Origin: Fervidobacterium sp.
Lineage (GTDB): Bacteria; Thermotogota; Thermotogae; Thermotogales; Fervidobacteriaceae
Direction of reading: 5' to 3'
DNA: 9,700 bases
Assembly: GCA_003522805.1 (NCBI GenBank)
Contig: DPIB01000038.1
Span: forward strand, 1-9,700
The notes below the pieces were generated by a model that searched no databases, was not told the origin of the DNA, and was given only the letters and a program-made list of their open reading frames with translations. A program made the translations under genes and the position numbers. Positions 4,854-9,700 of this stretch are shown here, piece by piece (position 1 is the first letter of the stretch; every line of letters begins with the position of its first letter).

Positions 4854-7499
4854 CTAGTCTCTAAACTTGATGCTGGCCTGCGCTGTTGCCAGTCTTGCTA
4901 CCGGAATTCTATATGGAGATGCGCTCACGTAATCTAGCTTTGTAGTTGCAAAGAACATAATAGACTCTGGATCTCCACCGTGCTCACCGCAGACTCCACA
5001 CTTAAGGTCAGCCTTGACTCCTTTGCCTTTATCAGCACCCATTCTAACAAGTTGACCGACACCTTCTGTATCGACATGCTTAAATGGATCATCTTCAAGT
5101 ATACCCTTTGCGAGGTATTCTGGCAAGAATTTACCAACATCATCACGGCTAAATCCGAATGTCATCTGTGTTAAATCGTTCGTACCAAAACTGAAAAAGT
5201 CGGCTTCTTGAGCAATTTGATCTGCAGTTACTGCTGCTCTTGGAACTTCGATCATCGTACCAACAAGATAATCCAAACTGATACCGTGTTCTTTTATAAG
5301 AGCATCTGCTGTTTCCGAGACTATCTTCTTTATATACTTGAATTCGTTAACATGACCAACAAGTGGTATCATGATTTCCGGAACGATTTCGATTCCTTCT
5401 TCTTTCTTGAGTTCTATCGCTGCTAAGATTATTGCTTTAGTTTGCATAACAGCTATTTCAGGATATGTGATAACAAGTCTAACCCCTCTATGACCAAGCA
5501 TTGGATTAAGCTCGTGAAGTTGTTCGACTATCTTCTCGAGTTCCTCGATCGTTGTCCCTGTTTGTTCTGCTACTTCTGCCATCTGTTCGTCATGATTTGG
5601 CAAAAATTCATGAAGCGGTGGATCAATAAGCCTTATCGTAACAGGGTACCCCTTCATCTCTCTGAAAAGGCCCTTGAAATCTTCTTTCTGCAGTGGGAGA
5701 AGTTCTGCTAATGCATCTTCCCTTTCTTGCTTATTCCTTGCAACGATCATTCTTCTCACTTTTGGGATCCTATCTTCTTCAAAGAACATGTGCTCAGTTC
5801 TACACAGCCCTATACCCTCTGCTCCGAACTCTCGTGCTATTTTTGCATCTCTAGGAACATCTGCATTTGCTCTAACACCAAGTTTTCTAAACTCATCTGC
5901 CCATTTCAGTAGTTCTGCAACTGGTCCTTCTAGACCTCTTGGTTTTACTGTCGTGATTTTCCCAACGAAAACTTCTCCTGTTGTGCCATCTATTGATAAC
6001 CATTCACCTTCTTTGACTACTACGTCCCCAACTTTCAGGTACCCAGCTTCTTTGTCAACAAATATATCTTCTGCTCCAACTATTGCTGGTTTACCCAGTC
6101 CTCTTGCAACAACCGCAGCATGTGATGTCATACCACCACGTGCAGTAAGTATACCTTCGGCTGCATTCATGCCACCAACATCTTCAGGACTTGTTTCTGG
6201 CCTGACGAGCAGTACTTTTTCTCCTGCTTTAACCATTTCTTCAGCCTTATGTGCTTCAAAGTATGCCTTACCAGTTGCTGCGCCTGGGGCTGCTGGTAGA
6301 CCTTTGGCTATGAGTTTCGCATTCTTTCGCTCCGTATCATCAAACTTGGGATGGAGTACTCTTTCAATATCGTATGGTTGAACTCTAAGAACTGCGGTCT
6401 TTTTGTCTATAAGACCTTCATACACCATATCTACTGCTATTCTTATGGCTGCTTGACTCGTTCTTTTCGCATTTCTTGTTTGAAGAATGTAAAGTTTTCC
6501 TCTTTCAACGGTGAATTCTATGTCTTGCATGTCTCTAAAATAGGCTTCAAGTTTATCCATTATACTTATAAGTTCGTCATATGCATTTGGTAACATATTT
6601 TTCATCATTTCGAGAGGATATGGAGTCCTTATACCTGCAACAACATCTTCACCTTGTGCATTTGGAAGGAATTCCCCATAATGTACTTTTTCACCAGTGT
6701 TTGGATCTCTCGTAAAACAAACACCAGTACCGCTATCATCACCCATGTTGCCGAAGACCATCGTAACAACACTAACCGCTGTACCAAGCAGTTGTCCTTC
6801 TTCGATATCATTGATTTCTCTGTATTTGATGGCTCTTTCACTCATCCATGAACGAATAACTGCCTCGATTGCTGCCCAGAGTTGTTTATACACATCTTGT
6901 GGAAATTCCTTCCCATACTTTATATATATTGCCTTGTAAATTTCGATGAGTCTTTTCAGATCTTCAGCATTGAGATCGGTATCAAGTTTGATACCTTTTC
7001 TTTCTTTCATTTCAGAAAGCGCATCCTCAAAATCGTTGTGTGGAATATCGAGCGCTGTATCACCAAACATTTGCAGAAATCTCCTGTAAGAATCGTATGC
7101 AAATCTCTCGTTATTTGTAAGTTCAGCTAGTCCTTTAACCGTTTCATCGTTAAGCCCGAGGTTGAGAATCGTGTCCATCATACCAGGCATGGAGATAGCG
7201 GCACCGGAACGTACAGAAACAAGTAATGGATTTCTTGGATCTCCAAATCCTTTACCAGTAACCTTCTCAAGTTCTTTGATAGACGACTCAACTTGTTCTT
7301 TAAGTTCGGCAGGATAAGACCTGTTGTTGTCATAATAATATTTACAAACTTCACTAGAAATGGTAAAACCAGGCGGGACTGGAACTCCTATGTTCGTCAT
7401 TTCAGCAAGGTTTGCACCCTTACCACCCAGAAGGTCTTTCATCTGAGCAGTTCCTTCCGCTTTGCCGTTTGCAAAGAAATAAACCCATTTGTTCCGCAT
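4854..7499 (-). CDS. ppdK: Pyruvate, phosphate dikinase
   Basis: PPDK reversibly converts pyruvate, ATP and phosphate to PEP, AMP and pyrophosphate. In fermentative thermophiles it can act glycolytically, saving ATP through pyrophosphate, or gluconeogenically. The 881 residues match the family's usual length of about 875-880. Order: N-terminal nucleotide-binding domain (about 1-340, with LLGGKGANLAEM at 23-34, VSVRSGAAISMPGMMDT at 94-110 and DIEFTVERGKLYILQTR at 326-342), swivelling phosphohistidine domain (about 395-515, GGMTSHAAVVARG with phospho-acceptor His460 and adjacent Thr458), and C-terminal PEP/pyruvate barrel (about 535-881, GLCRTEHMFF, NPMLGHRG, GTMIEVPRAA, FGTNDLTQMTFG and KCGVCGEHGGDP with catalytic Cys837). 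The ATG at 7497-7499 is chosen because GGAGGTG lies five bases upstream; an ATG 21 codons earlier has no such site. It appears monocistronic. No partner PPDK regulatory protein gene is visible here. Confidence 0.97.
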   Translation of the reverse strand: MRNKWVYFFANGKAEGTAQMKDLLGGKGANLAEMTNIGVPVPPGFTISSEVCKYYYDNNRSYPAELKEQVESSIKELEKVTGKGFGDPRNPLLVSVRSGAAISMPGMMDTILNLGLNDETVKGLAELTNNERFAYDSYRRFLQMFGDTALDIPHNDFEDALSEMKERKGIKLDTDLNAEDLKRLIEIYKAIYIKYGKEFPQDVYKQLWAAIEAVIRSWMSERAIKYREINDIEEGQLLGTAVSVVTMVFGNMGDDSGTGVCFTRDPNTGEKVHYGEFLPNAQGEDVVAGIRTPYPLEMMKNMLPNAYDELISIMDKLEAYFRDMQDIEFTVERGKLYILQTRNAKRTSQAAIRIAVDMVYEGLIDKKTAVLRVQPYDIERVLHPKFDDTERKNAKLIAKGLPAAPGAATGKAYFEAHKAEEMVKAGEKVLLVRPETSPEDVGGMNAAEGILTARGGMTSHAAVVARGLGKPAIVGAEDIFVDKEAGYLKVGDVVVKEGEWLSIDGTTGEVFVGKITTVKPRGLEGPVAELLKWADEFRKLGVRANADVPRDAKIAREFGAEGIGLCRTEHMFFEEDRIPKVRRMIVARNKQEREDALAELLPLQKEDFKGLFREMKGYPVTIRLIDPPLHEFLPNHDEQMAEVAEQTGTTIEELEKIVEQLHELNPMLGHRGVRLVITYPEIAVMQTKAIILAAIELKKEEGIEIVPEIMIPLVGHVNEFKYIKKIVSETADALIKEHGISLDYLVGTMIEVPRAAVTADQIAQEADFFSFGTNDLTQMTFGFSRDDVGKFLPEYLAKGILEDDPFKHVDTEGVGQLVRMGADKGKGVKADLKCGVCGEHGGDPESIMFFATTKLDYVSASPYRIPVARLATAQASIKFRD

Positions 7500-7697
7500 T
7501 TTCACACCTCCACGTAAGGAATTTTTTGAAAACCACTCATATTCAGAGTATAATTTTACCATACTTTTCTATGCTCTCGTATGCATGGCGTGATAATTGT
7601 TTTTTGCTTTTCTGTTAATTTAGTGTGGCAGGTGACATTTTTATTTGGGTTGCTGTTAAGCATATTTACAGCGTATATTAATAAATGCTGCAAAAAA
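7500..7697 (-). promoter_or_regulatory. ppdK leader and promoter region, no gene seen
   Basis: This gap between the fabG-operon terminator and ppdK holds no convincing gene. The ppdK promoter should lie here. Two weak candidates on the minus strand are TTAACA (around 7612-7617) with a 17-base spacer to TATCAC, and the -10-like TAAAATTATACT (around 7548-7559) without a good -35. I see no riboswitch-like fold; the choice between candidates is open. Confidence 0.3.
7505..7511 (-). promoter_or_regulatory. Strong ribosome binding site of ppdK
   Basis: The minus strand reads GGAGGTG, then TGAAA, then ATG at 7499-7497. It fixes the ppdK start and excludes the longer in-frame reading that begins at 7562. 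Confidence 0.8.
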
Positions 7698-7722
7698 AAT
7701 TGCGGCTTTTATTACCGCAATT
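7698..7722 (-). terminator. Intrinsic terminator of the fabD-bioY-fabG operon
   Basis: A perfect 8-bp stem (AATTGCGG at 7698-7705, CCGCAATT at 7715-7722) closes a nine-base loop. On the minus strand it is followed immediately by an unbroken run of U (opposite the A-run at 7692-7699), the strongest terminator in the window. It lies about 115 bp after the fabG stop. The stretch between (7723-7837) shows no gene: only very short open frames without ribosome binding sites. Confidence 0.85.
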
Positions 7723-7837
7723 CGGATTTTTAATACTTATGAGAATGAATTCAGAAAGAACATAAGAGGAATATTGTGAGAAGACTATTATTCCATTTGA
7801 GGCCTTTCTCGATGCTCTTAACAAGTGTTTTCGACGT

Positions 7838-8548
7838 CTAAATCTCAATTCCACCATCGATGATTATAACCTGACCAGTTATGTAAGTACCATCAGTAAC
7901 AAGGTATTTCACAAGTTTTGCAACTTCTTCTGGCCTTCCAAATCGACGCAATGCAATTCTTTCAATAGTTGCCTTTTTCATAGCATCTGGAAGTTTTTCT
8001 GTCATCGGGGTTTCCACAAACCCCGGTGCTATGGCATTGACTCTAACATTCTTCCTACCGAATTCTTTTGCAAGTGACTTTGTCAAACCTACGAGCCCAG
8101 CCTTGGATGCTGAATAATTTGCTTGGCCAACATTGCCTTCTAAGCCAACAATTGAAGATAAGTTGATTATAACACCCTCATTTTTAACAAGTTCTCGTAT
8201 ACATGCCTTTACCATGTTGAATGCACCAGTCAAATTCGTTGTAATAACACTATCCCAGTCTTCGTAGCTCATCCTATAGACCAAATTGTCTTTCGTGATA
8301 CCTGCATTGTTTATCAATACATCAATTCTACCAAACTTATCAATTACGTGCTTGATGGCATCTTGCACTTGTTCCCTGTTAGTTATATCGACTATATACT
8401 CAGTATATTCATTGACATCGCTATCTTGTACGTAATTGAAACCCACGACAGTGCATCCTTCACTTAGGAGCTCCTTAACAATACACTTTCCAATGCCACC
8501 GGAGGCACCTGTGACAATTGCAACCTTTCCATTTAAGTTATCACCCAT
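7838..8548 (-). CDS. fabG: 3-oxoacyl-[acyl-carrier-protein] reductase (short-chain dehydrogenase)
   Basis: FabG reduces 3-oxoacyl-ACP to 3-hydroxyacyl-ACP, normally with NADPH, in type II fatty-acid synthesis. The 236 residues show the full classical SDR set: cofactor loop TGASGGIG (13-20), NNAG (80-83), Asn105 in NLTGAF, Ser132, Tyr145 and Lys149 in the YSASKAG motif, APGFVETPM (174-182), and the C-terminal TGQVIIIDGG. It is roughly ten residues shorter than typical FabG (about 245), with the missing part around residues 40-55 after the second beta strand. The ATG at 8546-8548 is chosen because GGGAGGA lies eight bases upstream and it gives the expected N-terminus; the frame stays open 27 codons further into bioY. 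It begins one base after the bioY stop. The fabD-bioY context favours fatty-acid synthesis over another SDR role. Confidence 0.92.
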   Translation of the reverse strand: MGDNLNGKVAIVTGASGGIGKCIVKELLSEGCTVVGFNYVQDSDVNEYTEYIVDITNREQVQDAIKHVIDKFGRIDVLINNAGITKDNLVYRMSYEDWDSVITTNLTGAFNMVKACIRELVKNEGVIINLSSIVGLEGNVGQANYSASKAGLVGLTKSLAKEFGRKNVRVNAIAPGFVETPMTEKLPDAMKKATIERIALRRFGRPEEVAKLVKYLVTDGTYITGQVIIIDGGIEI

Positions 8549-8549
8549 A

Positions 8550-9098
8550 CTAAGCTTCCTCCCAGTGATCCAGTGATTTACATATCTTTTTATAAGCGTA
8601 GATTGCCACAAAGAGTTTTCCGATGTCAAAAGCTATGAATGGTAGAATACCTACAACAAATGCCTTCTGGAAGCTTTGAATGCTTGCTCCCAAGACAAAC
8701 CAACCAAATGCATAAACAATACAGAGTCCTGTTAGTCCCGAAGCAAACAGATTCCTATTCTTTGATGAAGATATTATATAAGCAGCTAGTGGAAATGCCC
8801 ATAAATACCCTGAAGTAGGGCCAACAAGGTACGAAAAGCCTGCTGATAAATTTGCAAACACGGGAATACCTATCCCTCCCAGTACTAAGTACAACATCAT
8901 GGACATGAAGGCTTCAAATGGTTTGAGTATATACCCCGCCGAGAAAACAAAAAGCATCTGGAGAGTTACAGGAACCGTACCAAATGGAATAGATATTTGC
9001 GAGCCGACTGCAGTCAGTGCTGTGAACAACGGTATCATAACCATTGATAATGTTCTATTACCTTTCTTCTTGATTTTATTAGCCTCAAGATTTTTCAT
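8550..9098 (-). CDS. bioY: Biotin transporter S component BioY
   Basis: BioY is the membrane substrate-binding subunit of the energy-coupling-factor biotin transporter, usually working with a shared EcfT/EcfA module, neither of which is encoded here. The 182 residues are normal, with about six membrane helices after a short basic N-terminus (KIKKKGNR). Family signatures are FGTVPVTLQMLFVFSAG (39-55), GGIGIPVFANLSAG (74-87), GPTSGYLWAFPLAA (93-106), and LPFIAFDIGKLFVA (152-165) with the Asp-x-x-Lys pattern of the last helix. The ATG at 9096-9098 has GAGAGGAGT (9104-9112) just upstream and overlaps the end of fabD by 14 bp. Its stop is one base before fabG. Coupling with fab genes suggests biotin is taken up for acetyl-CoA carboxylase; no biotin-operator site is visible in the window. 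Confidence 0.93.
   Translation of the reverse strand: MKNLEANKIKKKGNRTLSMVMIPLFTALTAVGSQISIPFGTVPVTLQMLFVFSAGYILKPFEAFMSMMLYLVLGGIGIPVFANLSAGFSYLVGPTSGYLWAFPLAAYIISSSKNRNLFASGLTGLCIVYAFGWFVLGASIQSFQKAFVVGILPFIAFDIGKLFVAIYAYKKICKSLDHWEEA
8557..8563 (-). promoter_or_regulatory. Ribosome binding site choosing the fabG start
   Basis: The minus strand reads GGGAGGA, eight bases, then ATG at 8548-8546. The site lies in the last codons of bioY (Trp-Glu-Glu-Ala) and excludes the longer fabG reading that would start within bioY. Confidence 0.75.
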
Positions 9099-9700
9099 TT
9101 AAAACTCCTCTCAAGACAAATTCACTAAAATGTTTAGCATTCAATTTCGATTTCTTCAAAAGAGAAGTCTGCACGTTCTTTGGCCCTGCTTCTATAAACT
9201 CGTCAACGCCAAGTGATATCATTCTCTTGATGGATTGTTTCCAATAGACAGGTCCAGAAGTTTGTTCGAGTAAATAGTGTTTTATGTGTTCTGGATCGGT
9301 AACTTCTTTTGCAATACTATTCATGATTACCGGTACTCTTGGTGTTCTGAATTTCACAGATGCAAGCTCATTTGCCATTTTTTCTCTTGCACTGTCGAGT
9401 AGTGGTGTATGGAATGGCCCAGAAACTTTGAGTTCCATTATTCGATAACCTTTTTGTCTTCCATCAGCTATGAATGACTTTATACTCTCAGTTCTACCAC
9501 TCACTACCAATTGCTCTGAAGAGTTATAGTTTGCTACGTAAAGGTCTTTATAATTTTTTACAAGTTCTTCGACCAATTCTGCAGGTAGTCCAATCACGGC
9601 TGCCATACTCCCCATTCCTGGTTCAATGGCTTCCGATATGTATTCTCCTCTTTTTCTTACCAGGTAAACACCTGTCTCAAAATCATATACACCGGCAGCA
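9085..9700 (-). CDS. fabD: Malonyl-CoA:ACP transacylase, partial (5' end outside window)
   Basis: FabD moves malonyl groups from CoA to acyl carrier protein, supplying extender units for fatty-acid synthesis. About 204 C-terminal codons are present; the frame is open to the window edge, beyond the internal Met at 9613-9615, through the typical stretch RKRGEYISEAIEPGMGSMAAVIGL (split here around 9595-9660). Family features seen are the YNSSEQLVVSG segment and SGPFHTPLL with the catalytic His, followed by PVIMNS, the LLEQTSGPVYW region and the GVDEFIEAGP segment. The GHSLGE nucleophile motif and the N-terminus must lie to the right of the window, given a usual length of about 305 residues. The Met at 9615 is not the start. 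It overlaps bioY by 14 bp, so the genes are probably translationally coupled. Confidence 0.95.
   Translation of the reverse strand, partial: AAGVYDFETGVYLVRKRGEYISEAIEPGMGSMAAVIGLPAELVEELVKNYKDLYVANYNSSEQLVVSGRTESIKSFIADGRQKGYRIMELKVSGPFHTPLLDSAREKMANELASVKFRTPRVPVIMNSIAKEVTDPEHIKHYLLEQTSGPVYWKQSIKRMISLGVDEFIEAGPKNVQTSLLKKSKLNAKHFSEFVLRGVLNEKS

Noticed and set aside
5674..6381. A 235-codon open frame on the + strand.
   Set aside because: It lies wholly opposite ppdK, which has complete family motifs. The Ser/Thr/Pro-rich product is what the antisense of a well-conserved gene gives.
7500..7562. A 21-codon N-terminal extension of PPDK starting with ATG at 7562.
   Set aside because: The strong GGAGGTG site lies inside this extension, right before the ATG at 7499, and the family's N-terminus begins there.
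7564..7591. ATGC/GCAT inverted and direct motifs upstream of ppdK as an operator.
   Set aside because: The matches are only four to five bases and do not form a consistent symmetric site.
8549..8629. A 27-codon N-terminal extension of FabG inside bioY.
   Set aside because: It overlaps conserved BioY coding, and a good ribosome binding site precedes the ATG at 8548 that yields the normal SDR N-terminus.
9613..9615. ATG as the start of fabD.
   Set aside because: The same frame continues to the window edge with recognisable FabD sequence, so the gene is simply cut by the boundary.

Overview
The window is an AT-rich stretch of bacterial chromosome in which every supported gene lies on the minus strand, so transcription runs from high to low coordinates. 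The genes are housekeeping genes. Protein character (an 881-residue pyruvate phosphate dikinase, a TL5/CTC-type L25, Lys/Glu/Ile-rich proteins) and the order glmU-prs-rplY-pth, which matches the gcaD-prs-ctc-spoVC order of Bacillus subtilis, suggest a thermophilic anaerobe. My best guess is Thermotogota of the Fervidobacterium/Thermosipho type. This is inference from remembered family features; no search was possible.

Layout in transcription order: (1) fabD (5' part outside the window), bioY and fabG form a tightly packed unit (14-bp overlap, then a 1-nt gap) ending at a strong intrinsic terminator at 7698-7722. (2) ppdK stands alone between that terminator and another at 4821-4838, with its own strong ribosome binding site. 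(3) An unrecognised small membrane-protein gene, glmU and prs overlap one another (ATGA overlap, then a 20-bp overlap). A 76-bp gap with a possible promoter follows, then rplY, a hairpin with a poor U-tract, pth, and a zinc-ribbon/UVR-domain (McsA-like) gene with a TTG start. This cluster ends at a terminator at about 109-151 whose stem begins inside the last gene. (4) The left edge (about 1-106) has no gene and carries a hairpin resembling the end of an IS200/IS605-type element.

Functionally the window joins fatty-acid initiation and reduction (FabD, FabG) with uptake of biotin, the acetyl-CoA carboxylase cofactor (BioY). It also holds PEP/pyruvate interconversion (PpdK), UDP-GlcNAc synthesis for the cell envelope (GlmU), PRPP synthesis (Prs) and translation upkeep (L25, Pth). 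I found no clear novel system. The points most worth checking are the IS605-like end at the left edge, a G-to-R change in the conserved PRPP loop of Prs, the unknown membrane protein coupled to glmU, the McsA-like orphan, and bioY embedded in the fab operon.
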